Source of the DNA: Pseudorasbora parva
Taxonomy: Eukaryota; Chordata; Actinopteri; Cypriniformes; Gobionidae
Length of the DNA: 64,000 nucleotides
Direction: 5' to 3'
NCBI RefSeq assembly: GCF_024679245.1
Contig: NC_090184.1
Span: 5,994,547-6,058,546 of the forward strand
Shown here: positions 24,603 through 35,588 of the stretch, one piece after another
Position numbering within the stretch: position 1 is the first letter of the stretch
How the letters are laid out: every line of letters starts with the position of its first letter
The notes under the pieces: generated by a model
Seen by the model: only the letters and a program-made list of their open reading frames with translations
The model's database searches: none
What the model was told of the DNA's origin: nothing
Position numbers and translations under genes: made by a program

Positions 24603-25114
24603 TTCTTCCTCCAAACATGTTTAGTTGAATTATGACCAAAAAGTTCTATTTTTGGTCTCTTCTGACCACATGACTTTCTCCCATGACTCCTCTGGATCAT
24701 CCAAATGGTCATTGGCAAACTTAAGACCTGGATATGTGCTGGTTTAAGCAGGGGAAATTTCGGTGCCATGCATGATTTCAAACCATGACGTCTTAGTTTA
24801 TTACCAACAGTAACCTTGGAAACGGTAGTCCCAGCTCTTTTCAGGTCATTGACAAGCTCCTCCTGTGTAGTTCTGGGCTGATTTCTCACCTTTCTTAGGA
24901 TCATTGAGACCCCACGAGGTGAGATCTTGCATGGAGCCCCAGTCTGAGGGAGATTGACAGTCATGTTTAGCTTCTTCCATTTTCTAATGATTGCTCTAAC
25001 AGTGGACCTTTTTTCACCAAGCTGCTTGGCAATTTCCCCACAGCCCTTTCCAGCCTTGTGGAGGTGTACAGTTTTGTCTCTAGTGTCTTTGGACAGCTCT
25101 TTGGTCTTGGCCAT
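24603..25114 (-). pseudogene. Tc1 transposase, N-terminal half
   Basis: It starts [20 protein letters not shown] at 25114 and reads on through both helix-turn-helix units to [10 protein letters not shown]. There the frame slips, then returns at [16 protein letters not shown]. Coding is cut by the L2 junction at 24602. The sequence closely tracks the copy at 3937-4956, so the two belong to one family. Confidence 0.87.
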
Positions 25115-25481
25115 GCAGTCGTATTCTTACTGATTGTATCGGGTGGACAGGTGTCGTTATGCAGCTAACGACCTCAAACAGGTGCATTTAATTTAGGATA
25201 ATAAATGGAGTGGAGGTGAACATTTTAAAGGCAGACTAACAGGTCTTTGAGGGTCTGAATTCTAGCTGATAGACAGGTGTTAAAATACTTATTTGCAGCT
25301 GTATTATATAAATAAATAGGTAAAACATCATATATTTTGATTTCTGGATTTTTTTGTTTGTTTTAAGATTATGTCTCTCACGGTGGACATGCACCTACAT
25401 GCACAATTTCAGATCCCTCTATGATTTCCAAGTGGGAGAACTTGCAAAATAGCAGGGTGTTCAAATACTTCATCACTGTAT

Positions 25482-25598
<117 letters not shown>

Positions 25599-25734
25599 AC
25601 TGCAATAAAGTCCACAAATGGTCACTTTTGAGCAATTGATTGTGTTCTTACTGAATTTCTTTGAAAAAAAATGTACGAAAAAATCTTGGAAACATTTTTA
25701 ATGTTGACAATATTATTGTTCCCCCCTTTTTTAG

Positions 25735-25796
25735 GTTGGAAGAACAGACAAAGAAGCTGCATAAAGACATGAAGAAAAGCACCGAGGCTGATTTAG
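25735..25796 (+). CDS. bin3: bin3 exon 4 (BAR helix 1 continuation)
   Basis: The exon follows the acceptor ccccttttttag. It completes the split Lys codon and then reads LEEQTKKLHKDMKKSTEADL, ending with one base (G) of an Ala codon before donor gtttgt. The charged heptad-like pattern suits a BAR-domain helix. It lies only about 140 bp downstream of a long AC microsatellite and 250 bp downstream of an inserted Tc1 end. The donor is weaker than usual (gtttgtg instead of gtaagt), but the frame into exon 5 is exact. Confidence 0.9.
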
Positions 25797-27730
25797 GTTT
25801 GTGATTGTGTTGTTGTCCTCTCTTTGTTGCTAATGTTGTCTCTTATCTAAATATAACTCCTCTCCACTCTCATCTAATTTATTTTACTGGTCATAAAGAA
25901 AGGAAACCTTAAACCATTGTGTTCAATTGAAAAGTCAACATATTCTAACACTGAACCATCACCTATTTAAATTTTGTATTTTCTGCTCTGCTAATGACAG
26001 AAATTTGTAGCATAAAAAAAAAAAAAGATGTATTACAGAGCTGAGAATACTACACTTTGGGTCACTGACAGCATTATTAAAGGGATGTCCTCAGTTCAAT
26101 AATCATAGAATGAGATTGTTTAAGTTTGACTGTAGAGACATATGGTATTAAGAAAGCCTTCAGTTTGATTTTTTTTTTTTTAAACGGGATACCCCGTTTA
26201 AGAAGCTAAACAGTAACAAACTACTAGACTTTCAAGTCATTCAAAACACTGTGAAAATGTGCACACTGTTGCTAGGAGACTCATGACCAATTAAATCAAT
26301 ATGTTCTATAATCAGCTCAAAATATCAAACATGATTGATATCCTCTGACTGGATGAAATCATAGTTTTAAGCTACGTTGTTATTACAGTGAAACTTTACA
26401 GAGACGAGGCTTCGTCTCATATGGTCTAATGTTTATGCCCTGTGACTATACATTGGAAACAATTTCTGAATTAATCATGCAGGTAAAATGGTGAGTCAGG
26501 CAGGTTCAAATTCATGTATTGAACCTGAAACATTCCCTGGAATGTGTCAACATTTAAAGGTCACTTGGTGAATGCCGTTTTCCACAGAATTCTAAGAGAA
26601 CTCCAACTCTGTGCTTGCCTAGCTATGACAAGGAACCGCTTTTTGCTAAATGTCAATCAGATGGAAATGAAGCATGGAGATAATTTTCCCTCTTTTCATT
26701 TTTGTGCTATGAAGGAAGCCCATTTGTCAGTCCTGCCCCAGTGAATAACATGTGCCACACATGCAGCCGAGACGATGTGCGCCGCACAGCTGAGCTGCAC
26801 TCGCCACATAGAGGCACATCAGCGGCATCAACAGACATAGTCCTTTTGTCTATAAGTTAACAAAGGGTCAAATGTCTTCAGCTCACAAGTGTGTTGCAAT
26901 GCTTTCCATCCCATCGGCAGGTCAGAAATCTTTCGATTCCGAAAGATGTAAGGCAGAAGATCTACAAAAGAACAAAGATTTCCAGCACCGCTTCACAACT
27001 TTGTTCAGTGCAGGTTGTAAGGGGTCGTTAGAGAGTTGACGGAGATGATGAATATTCACTAAAGAGCTCTGATCGTGTAGTGATGCCTCAATAGTGCCAA
27101 CGCCAATTACAGTCCGTCGCCTTCTTTGCCAGAGCTGCTTAAAATCAGAATGCTGATCAGATGAGCACGTCAGCGTCAATCCAGATCAGACGCACACGAG
27201 GCAGGAAGCCAGATAAAACATCCACCCCTCTACACCCCACAGCCCAAACACAGGAAAGGCTTGATTTACTTGAGCTAATTGGGGCAAAGTCAAGAAAGAA
27301 GGGGAAAGTTTCTTAATTTCGGTCCCTGTATAATGAATATGGATGTCTTCCATATTATATTTGATAACTATGATACACATTCATTCATTTTGTAAATATT
27401 AAATAATGATAATAATAAAAGGATACAGCATCCCGGCATCCCCACGACAATAATTGTATCATCATTATCATCATCATTATATTATGTTATTCATAGTTAT
27501 TTGTGTACAAATAAACAAGAGTCCCATTTTACCATATTTTGAATGTTCAAAACCACTTGGCACTCTTTAGTACTTGCCACCTTTGCAGATAGTGACTGCT
27601 GATCGAGTTGGTTGTAGATGACATAAAGTCCCACAGACGAAAAACAATTGACTGTTCTGAGATTTTTCTGCTGTTGTGGCCATTCCTTTGTTTTTAGGAT
27701 AAATGCTAACTGGTTTTGTTTGTTTTCCAG
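25797..27730. other. bin3 intron 4, no recognised repeat
   Basis: The least repeat-laden stretch of the gene. Short open frames have no supported product. The region 26750-27200 is relatively GC-rich and contains no identifiable transposon ends. A regulatory role cannot be read from a single sequence. Confidence 0.5.
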
Positions 27731-27867
27731 CAATGTCTAAATCAGCAGTGAAGATCTCAGGGGACTTGTTGAGTAATCCGTTGTGTGAGCAGGATCAGGC
27801 TTTCCTTGAATCCATGAATGCTTTGGATACAGCCATGAAGAGAATGGATGCATTCAATCAGGAGAAG
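27731..27867 (+). CDS. bin3: bin3 exon 5 (BAR core helix)
   Basis: The acceptor tgttttccag precedes 137 nt. The first two bases complete the Ala codon split by intron 4; then 45 codons begin MSKSAVKISGDLL and finish MKRMDAFNQEK before donor gtgaga. The block containing SNPLCEQDQ is a strong BIN3 signature and separates this gene from BIN1, BIN2 and amphiphysin. It ends in phase 0. A methionine near the exon start makes the frame look like an independent ORF, but there is no sign of an internal start. Confidence 0.95.
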
Positions 27868-28044
27868 GTGAGATGTAGTTATATTATTTGTTATTTTTCT
27901 ATTGCCTGGGTTACAGTTCATTAAAGTTTTAAATCAATCCAATGTATACAGGGCAGTGTAGAGTTTCTAAGGGACAGGGGCTCAGATGTTAAAAGAAAGG
28001 TAGTATCTATCATTGAAGTAATTGTTATATTGGAATTACTGTGT

Positions 28045-28115
28045 AGTAATTTAAAGCGCTTTGGATGGCCATGGGTCTGTTGAAAGCGCTACATAAATGC
28101 AGTCCATTTACCATT
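28045..28115 (+). repeat. SINE-type 3' tail
   Basis: Motif taaagcgctttggatggcca, then gttgaaagcgctacataaat, resembles the conserved tail of fish V-SINEs. The body upstream is too diverged to name. Confidence 0.5.
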
Positions 28116-28198
28116 ATATGTATATGCATTATATGTATTGCTCACCAGCCACTGTGGCTGGTGGTTTTCCAAAGTTACTAGTTACTGACAAAGTTACG

Positions 28199-28420
28199 GA
28201 TTCGAAAGATTGCCGCTCGCCAGCTTCTTTGTTTACTAGAAGCACGCAAGCGCAACTCAGCCGTCATTATGTTAAGCCCCGCCCACGGACTCTATACACG
28301 ATGTGATTGGCCCGACCAGAGTTTGGTTTTTACAGCTCAGACGTGTATTGAGAGTTGCTAGACGATATTCGCAGCAGATTAGTTTTGCTGCCGCTAGGGT
28401 GCGTCTAGATTTCTAGGCTA
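28199..28420 (-). mobile_element. partial copy of the 525-bp TAGCCT element
   Basis: In reverse it matches the left 220 bp of the full copies (tagcctagaaatctagacgc at 28420 downward, through the cgcttgcgtgcttctagtaa segment) and stops at gattcgaaaga. The other end is missing. Confidence 0.85.
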
Positions 28421-28924
28421 GTAAACATAGGCTCAATCCAAAATAACATGTTAAGCCAAGTTAAAAAAAAAATTTACCAAACCGTTTTGTTGGTCCATTT
28501 ATATATTTTTGATTGTTGTAGCAATTGTTTAATTCTTACTGTCCCCCCCACAAAAAAATGTAAACCATAAATATATTAAGCAAAATACAAAACACAAACA
28601 ACAGGGTTGACATTAATCACTTTATGGGTTATCAAATCACTTTATTAAACAAATCAATTCCAGCACAGGACGTGTTTGATATTAAAAGTCCAGAAAGAGG
28701 CCGATGGATACAACAATCTAACGCCACTGTTTTCAGCGGTCACATTTCGCACATATCATACAAATTACTTATTTTACTTGTTACTTATTAGTTTAGACCT
28801 ATATGACATGAGGAAAAAAAAAACTATTGTCTACCAGCAGATAATTGTGTGGTAACTGGGGAAAACACGATCATGATACCAATGAATACATGATCTTGTG
28901 ATTCTACAAAATGCCTTCAAACTT
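28421..28924. other. intron 5 unique sequence
   Basis: Short intronic stretch between two copies of the TAGCCT element; nothing recognised. Confidence 0.4.
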
Positions 28925-29449
28925 TAGCCTAGAAATCTAGACGCACCCTAGCGGCAGCAAATTTAATCTGCCCACAAGTGTCGTCTAGGAACTCTCAATA
29001 CCCTTCTGAGCTGTATTCCTCACAATCTGGACGGGCCAATCACATCGTGTATAGAGTCGGCGGGCGGGGCCATAATGACGACGGCCGAGTTGCGCTTGCG
29101 TGCTTCTAGTAAACACAGACGCTGGCGAACGGCGGTCTTTCGAATCAGCTCTGACCACGACTCTGGAAGACATGGAGTTAAGCTTTTCTCTGAGAAAAGA
29201 ACAAAGAACGGCACTGAAGTCATTCTTAAAATGGGAAGATGTGTTTAGAGTTTAACCGACCGGATACGGGGAATGTTTAATCTATCAACAAGCTCTGTTT
29301 CACCTCCGTTGCTCTGGTTGTTGTAGCGCTATCCTATCGCGTGCAGAGGAAGTTTGAAAGACAACTGTTTATCCCGCCCCTCGGATTGAGCTGTCTATGG
29401 TGAGTTTCCAGACCAAACATCTTGATGTGGGTCTGGCTTGTCAGGCTAT
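28925..29449 (+). mobile_element. 525-bp TAGCCT element, full copy 1
   Basis: Runs from tagcctagaaatctagacgc to ggcttgtcaggctat, flanked on both sides by tcaaactt (28917-28924 and 29450-29457). The 8-bp duplication and short TAGCCT/AGGCTA ends point to the hAT superfamily. The interior keeps a mostly open frame on both strands but has no transposase motif. Confidence 0.88.
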
Positions 29450-29457
29450 TCAAACTT

Positions 29458-31330
29458 CATACATGGTCATAATAAAGCAAAACTTTGGGGAATACATTCA
29501 GTTCTCAATACTCGCCATAACTTCTTGTGACGATGAATAACTATTCTCTTGGGAATGTTTGTCTCGGTCTTCAACACCAGCTGGTTTGGCTCTGCTCGCT
29601 CTTCTGCGCATTTGAAATCGCCATATCAATTACATCAATCCATATTAGAGCTGAAAGCTTTAGGCTACAACCTGTCTGAGCCTTGCCACCATGGCAAGTG
29701 ATAAAAAGGCGATGGAAATTAGAAATGTAATCAGAAAGTAATCTGTTACATTTAATAAAGTAATTAAAACTTGCACTACTTATTATTACATTGTAAATAG
29801 GGTAACTTGGAATAGGTTACAGATTACATTTCCAAAGTAAACTTCTCAACACTGCTGAAACCATAGTAAACATTATTGAGTTCACTCATTCAATCCCGTA
29901 ATGCACCTCGGTAATGATTATCTCTCTTGAAGATGGCATCTGCAGAATGTCCGAATTCATTCACTGAGATACAGCCATTGACAGTTTAGGTGCACTCAGT
30001 ATTTTTTTGTTTACATTGTGTTGGCCAATTATTATATCTTAGGCTTATACTGACACCTTGTTCTGTGATTGCAGCTTCACACACATATTTTCAGCTACTG
30101 ATATAGGTGAATTAGTATAATCAGTCAGCCATGATGTGTTTATTCCTTGACTGAAAGTGTCCAGTACCGAGTAATATCCAGCTGATCTCAAAATGTATGC
30201 TCTCACGAGGAGACATTTTAAGCCTAACCGTGTACTTAATCTCATGTACGTTAACATTTTCCTTAAGTACTATTCATTTCTTTAGGTCTAAAACTTTTTA
30301 ATGAGGAAAAAATTACTTTTCTCCATCTTTAAATATCATATGCTCCGCCCCCACTTCAACCAGAAGTATTTGGGCTTTGTAAGCTGCCTCTTATTAGGCA
30401 CTGGTACTCATTTGCATAATAAGCAAGTGAGTGTGAGACATGTTTATGTTTTAAGCATATATTGCCGCCACTAGATCTGGCTTACTCACCTCTAGGCCCA
30501 CACAGAATCTGTACATGTTTTATCTCTCCATATTTCTGTACTAATTGTGGGGGGGGAGAAATCAGAGAAATGCTGCACAATGGATTTCCATATGGTGAAA
30601 TATGTTTGTGTGTACTGCACTGAAAGTACTGCACTTGTATTGGCAGCTAAAAGCATGATCAAATTAGACAATACATTTAATAAATGTCCACACACATCTC
30701 TAAAAGCTCACATTTACACTTCCTCAACTAGGAATGTGCCCAATGCCTAAATCCGTATTTGAAAATGCATGGAAAGTGAACAACGCATCCTAAAGGGACA
30801 TGGTAAGGCTTGCTGCGGTAGTCGGTTACATTACAGTAGCCTACATCAGATTTCACTTATCATGTGAAGATGGTAAGAGAGTCGACTGACAGGACGATGT
30901 CTGACGATTTGGTACGCAACAGATCCTGAGTGTCACTGGCAAATATAATTTATTGTAAAATGTGTGGTCAGTGTGCGATCTCAAATTGGAAAGTAAAAAG
31001 TGGGCATGCATTCAAAGGCGATTTAAGTACCACACAAAGTGATAGCGGGCGGCTCCTTGAAACCCGCAAATTGTATGCAATATAATTACCCAACTATAGT
31101 TGCGAGAGATTGTAAAAGCAAAACATATTGCAATATTTTCCATCACCATGTCCCTTTGAGGAGATCTGTAGAACCCGTCATTTCCTTTCCAAACTTAGTA
31201 TTCGACTTTGGGCACATCCCTACCCTCAACTTTTCTGAATCTCCTCTGCGAACACACTTAAGAACACACATCATAGTTTCAGGTGCAAGTCATCTAGCCT
31301 TTTCTTAACTGGTTCAGTTATTGAATATCT
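29458..31330. other. intron 5 unique sequence
   Basis: Intronic DNA. Around 30720-31310 short inverted similarities suggest an old repeat (accacacaaagtgatag, ccctttgaggag), but I cannot define ends. No gene supported. Confidence 0.4.
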
Positions 31331-32155
31331 CTTTTAACTAGTGCTTATTGCCATTAAAGTCTATGGGGTCCCTGTGTCCATTTTTTTTACTGTCTATAGT
31401 CAGAACGCCACCTTTAGGGTGGTGCAGGTACGATGTCACTATATAGGCCATCGGCAGTTAGGATCACAGTGATTCCCTCGATAAAACCCAATAGGATTTT
31501 CCCATATTCTTTTGGATAATTGCAAAAAATAAACTCTGTAATCAACAAAAGTTTATGATACTTGCACGTTTTGTCCATCAAGATCATTTTCACAGAGGAG
31601 CACAACTTTTACGAATTTCGAAGCCTAAATGTAGTCGCTAGAAGTAAAATGATAAAGGTAGGCTATAAATGGACTACACCACGGTCACTAGACTTCCACC
31701 ATCACTAAGCTTCCAGCAACTCTTTCAGTTTTTATTTCAAAACATTTTCCCAGAATGTTTCAGTTAGAATATTTTATAAGAGCGCAATTATAAGCTTAAT
31801 GAGGCTGTAAAAGTGACAGCCTCTGTAGTCTATTAAGCCACTTGTTAGCAACCGTTTTTTTTAAAACACGTAACAGCTTAAAAAATCACGTGTGGGGTAA
31901 CACAGATATATTTTTTTATGTCGTAGATAAAACGTGAAAGTGTCTTGAGCTAGTGTTCACCACAGACCTTATTTCAGCCATTTAAATAAAACCCATTGAC
32001 TTTAGGGCGAGGGAACCGGAAGTGCTAATGCTAACTCGCTTCCACGTTTTGGCCTACAAAGTCATACCTGCACCACTCTATTATCTTAACGACATGAGGG
32101 TGAATAATTAATGGCAGAATTTTCATTTTTGGATGAACCAACCCTTTAAATGCTT
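31331..32155. repeat. old dispersed repeat ending in a GTTCACCC-family arm
   Basis: Contains agtctatggggtccctgtgt, then ccattttttttactgtctat near the left and its partial inverse context (gtgctaatgctaactcgctt) near 32020. It is followed at 32090-32150 by a right arm of the GTTCACCC MITE (cgacatgagggtgaataatt). Limits are approximate. Confidence 0.45.
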
Positions 32156-33104
32156 ACATTCATGTCTTCCTTATAGCTGTATATATGCCTATATGAAGCA
32201 CAGTTGGTTAATGTGTATGTATGACTTTATCTCTGTTTTGTACATCTCAAAAATGAACCACAGACCAACTTCATTTCTGCCTTGCAACACCTTATAACCC
32301 ATGTTTATTTTCTACTTTTGGCCGAGAAAAATAGTTGTGTTTTTGACTTTGGCAGAAGTACGTTCTGTCTTCCCTCCAGCAGATTGGGTATGAGTAAGTT
32401 TTTCTCACAGCAGACCCCACGCCCTTCCACACTCAGCGTGCACATGCATCTTCAAATGAGTCCCATCTCTGCGTTGCTATCTTCTGTTTCCTGCTGCTGC
32501 TGGTACAGATCGTTGTCTCTTTTCTTTTTTCCCTCTCATTTCCCCACATTGGAGTCAGTCATTTTCTTTTGAAAGTGGTTAAGAGCCCTTAAGCGATACA
32601 CTCAGCACTGACTGCATGTCAGAAGAGTAGTGCTCATCTTCTCTGGTCTATCGCCTACAACCTCCGCCCTGGAAACTGGGCCCTTCACGTGACTCGCGCC
32701 AACATTCCCAATGTATTGAACTCCATGGGGTGAAGTGGCAAGCCGCAGCACTGCTTCGAGCGTGAAGAGCTATAACGTGATGCTCAAAGCAAGCATTATA
32801 ACTTGATGCACAATTTCAACTTTGACACGTTCTGCTGACCATTCAAACCTCAGCCATTATGTACCGGACAATTTGCATACCATATTATGTGGAAACAGTT
32901 GAGACAAACATCGAGATGGAAGAGAGACTGATCCTGTTGTAGCTACATTGACTTTTACGGTAGAACATCGAATGCTTATTATGACTTTCAGGGAAATTAC
33001 AATGTTTTTTTTTCTTTTTCTGAGATGCATCAGAATTTGTATCGGTTCTAAGAATGGATGCGTTACCCAATCGATAAGCATGTCTTGTCAATCATTCTGA
33101 GAAT
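32156..33104. other. intron 5 unique sequence
   Basis: Intronic DNA without recognised repeats or genes. Confidence 0.4.
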
Positions 33105-33215
33105 CTTGAAAGGCTTAGTTCACCCAAAAATGAAAATGCTATTGTCATTTTACTTTTAGCCCTGATGCAATTCCAAACCCACACAACTTTCTTCTATGCA
33201 AAAAAAAAAAAAAAA
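33105..33215 (+). repeat. GTTCACCC-family MITE left arm
   Basis: gcttagttcacccaaaaatg aligns with the left arms at 5539 and 10483. No right arm follows nearby; a poly-A run closes it. Confidence 0.6.
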
Positions 33216-33949
33216 AACTGGTTCATAGTGACTATTAGGCTAAACAAATGACATCACTGTAAATCACCATAAAAGTAGTCAATCTGCCTTTTGCTCTGTT
33301 TTTCAAGTCCACTGAAATGATATTACAGCAGAGAAACAGAATTACATGTAAGTAGTGAGTTAAGCACTGATAATCGTTCCCTCCAGTCAGCGGTTAATTC
33401 CACAACCACTGCGATCAGGTCATTGAGTTGAGAGAAACCATACAGTCTGAAGCGGATCAGTCAATTTAATAATATATGCTGCATACAAGGCAGTTTTTGC
33501 ATTAACTTTTAAATCTAACACTCCAGTTTTTCTAGTTCCTTTTTGAAATATAATAATTTACACAGTTGCTGTCATTTTTATGAAAGATTTATTTAAAGTT
33601 TAAGTAATTAAAGACAGATTATTGGTGGTTATGCTTCAATGCTGTATTCTTCGAATAAACATAACACAACTTTGCAGGATGAATACGTGTACCATTACAC
33701 CCCTAACTACTATTTAATAAGTTTTGTGACATAAGGTAAAATGAGGTAAACCTCAACAATGGGCCAGGGCTGGTCCCAGAGGGGTGGAGGGTGTTGTGTA
33801 CATGCAAATGGGGGTGTATCACAGTTTTTGGTTCAGTTTGACATAAATTCTACTGGTCAAAAGTTTGGAAACATTACATTTTTTTTTTTTTAAAGTAGTC
33901 TCTTAATATCACTGAAGTGCATTTATTTGATCAAAATACAGTAAAAAAC

Positions 33950-34474
33950 TAGCCTAGAATTCTAGACGCACCCTAGCGGCAGCAAATCTAATTTGCCGCG
34001 AGTGTTGTCTAGCAACTCTCAGTACACTTCTGAGATGTAAACGCCAAACTCTGGTCGGGCCAATCACATCATGTATAGAGTCAGTGGGCGGGGCTTAACA
34101 TAATGATGGCCGAGTTGCGCTTGCGTGCTTCTAGTAAACACAGAAACTGGCGAACGGCGGTCTTTCGAATCAGCTTTGACCGCGACTCTGGAAGACTTGG
34201 AGTTAAGCTTTTCTCTGAGAAAAGAACAAAGAACGGCACTGAAGTCATTCTTAAAAAGGGAAGATGTGTTCGGAGTTTTGCCGACCAGATACGGGGAATG
34301 TTTAATCTGCCAACGAGCTCCGCTTCACCTTCGTTGCTCTGGTTGGTTGTAGCGTTATCCTATCGCGTGCAGAGGGAGTTTGAAAGACAACCGTTTATCC
34401 GCCCCTCAGATTGAGCTGTCAATGGTGAGTTTCCAGACCAAACATCTTGATGTGGGTCTGGCTTGTCAGGCTAG
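33950..34474 (+). mobile_element. 525-bp TAGCCT element, full copy 2
   Basis: Same length and structure as the copy at 28925: starts tagcctagaattctagacgc, ends tcaggctag. It is flanked by the exact 8-bp duplication taaaaaac (33942-33949 and 34475-34482). The + frame from 34103 (MMAELRLRASSKHRNWRTAV) stays open for 103 codons, and the complement is also partly open. No known domain is recognised. Confidence 0.93.
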
Positions 34475-34596
34475 TAAAAAACAGTAATAATGTGAAATAA
34501 TAGTACAATTTAAATTAACTGTTTTTTGTTTTTATAAATTTTAAAATTTAAAAATCTAATAAAGCTGAATTTTCAGCATCATTACTCGGTTTTGTT

Positions 34597-35112
34597 TTCT
34601 TGGTTTTGTTTTATCAATCTGTATTTGAGAGTTTAATTAGGTATGGAATCAATGCTTGGTATGGAAACCTGACTGTTCAATTAAAAACAAAATTAGCACG
34701 ACTAGTACACACTGCTCAAAAAATTATAGAGTTGAAGGATAAACAAATTATACAAGAGCTGTACGAGGCATCAATTTTTAAACAAGCTAAAAAAAATTGT
34801 TGCTGATGACACATTTTTTGCACATGTATTTTAATTTGTTACCATCAGGGAGACGATTTAGGGTTTTAAAGTGTACGTCAAACCGTTAAAAAATTATTTT
34901 GTGCCAACTGCGGTCAAAATCTTAAATAGAGAATCTTATGTCTGATATATAATGCTGTATTTTTTATATTAAAATTTAGGCTTTTATGTATGTAAGTATG
35001 TATGTATGTATTGTCCTATTGTACACTGGCCGTGTCACGATGTCTAAGACAAATTTCCCAGTAATGGGACAATAAAGTATATTCTATTCTATTCTGTTCT
35101 ATTCTATTCTAC
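34597..35112 (+). mobile_element. LINE 3' end with (ATTCT)n tail
   Basis: The frame 34600-34806 reads FYQSVFESLIRYGINAWYGN and LVHTAQKIIELKDKQIIQEL, the typical region just after the reverse transcriptase in fish non-LTR elements. Further downstream phrases resembling DDTFFAH and LPSGRRF occur in shifted frames. The 3' UTR ends aatgggacaataaagtatat and then attctattctattct repeats, a usual LINE tail. Only the last 0.5 kb is present. Confidence 0.75.
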
Positions 35113-35162
35113 TCCAGTCTTCGGTGTCACATGATCATTTCTTATCAGTGTTAAAAACATTG

Positions 35163-35566
35163 ATTTTTGGGATATCATTATACACTGCCATTCAAAAGTT
35201 TGGGGTAAGATAAAATAAAATAAAATAAAATAAAATAAAAATAAAAACGTTACATTGACAGTAAAGACATTTATGAACTTAATAAATATTACAAACCGAA
35301 TTGTCAAATATTAATCAGCATTTCTAACATGTTTAAAATGATAATAATAAGATCATGTTTCTTGAGCACAAAATAATCATATTAGTATGATTTGTGTACG
35401 ATCAAGTGAAACTGCTGGAATGATGCTGCTGAAAAATCAGCTTTGATCACACATTTAAATAGAAAACAGTTAGGTTATTTTATATTGAAATAATTCACAG
35501 TATTCCTGTTTTTACTGTATTTTTGTTCAAATAAATGCCTATCTGTGATCTTAACGTTTCTAAACA
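35163..35566 (-). repeat. TTCAAAAGTTTGG-type MITE, inverse copy with (AAATA)n
   Basis: Starts cactgccattcaaaagtttg, contains an AAATA pentanucleotide run (about 35207-35247) and the inverse of the body motif (gctgaaaaatcagctttgat). It ends ctgtatttttgttcaaataa. Confidence 0.65.
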
Positions 35567-35588
35567 CACACACACACACACACACACT
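35564..35588. repeat. short (CA)n
   Basis: About 12 CA units. Confidence 0.9.

Larger units (their letters stand above)
21206..25480 (-). mobile_element. Tc1-like transposon, copy 2, split by an L2 LINE
   Basis: The right-hand terminus in reverse orientation begins tacagtgaggaaaagtattt at 21206 and the other end finishes tcaaatacttcatcactgta at 25480. It is the same family as 3687-5185. Tc1 sequence stops at 21856 (cccccaaagca) and resumes at 24603 (ttcttcctcc). About 60 bp of the transposase gene that should lie between is missing, so the LINE insertion deleted its target. Confidence 0.92.
33849..35202. repeat. TTCAAAAGTTTGG-type MITE, invaded by hAT and LINE
   Basis: The left end tactggtcaaaagtttggaa and the segment ctgaattttcagcatcatta, then (after the LINE) ctccagtcttcggtgtcaca belong to one fish MITE family. 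The body is interrupted by the 525-bp hAT (33950-34474) and by a LINE 3' end (about 34597-35112). A near neighbour in inverse orientation is at 35163-35566, and the two share the ccattcaaaagtttggggta end. Confidence 0.7.
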
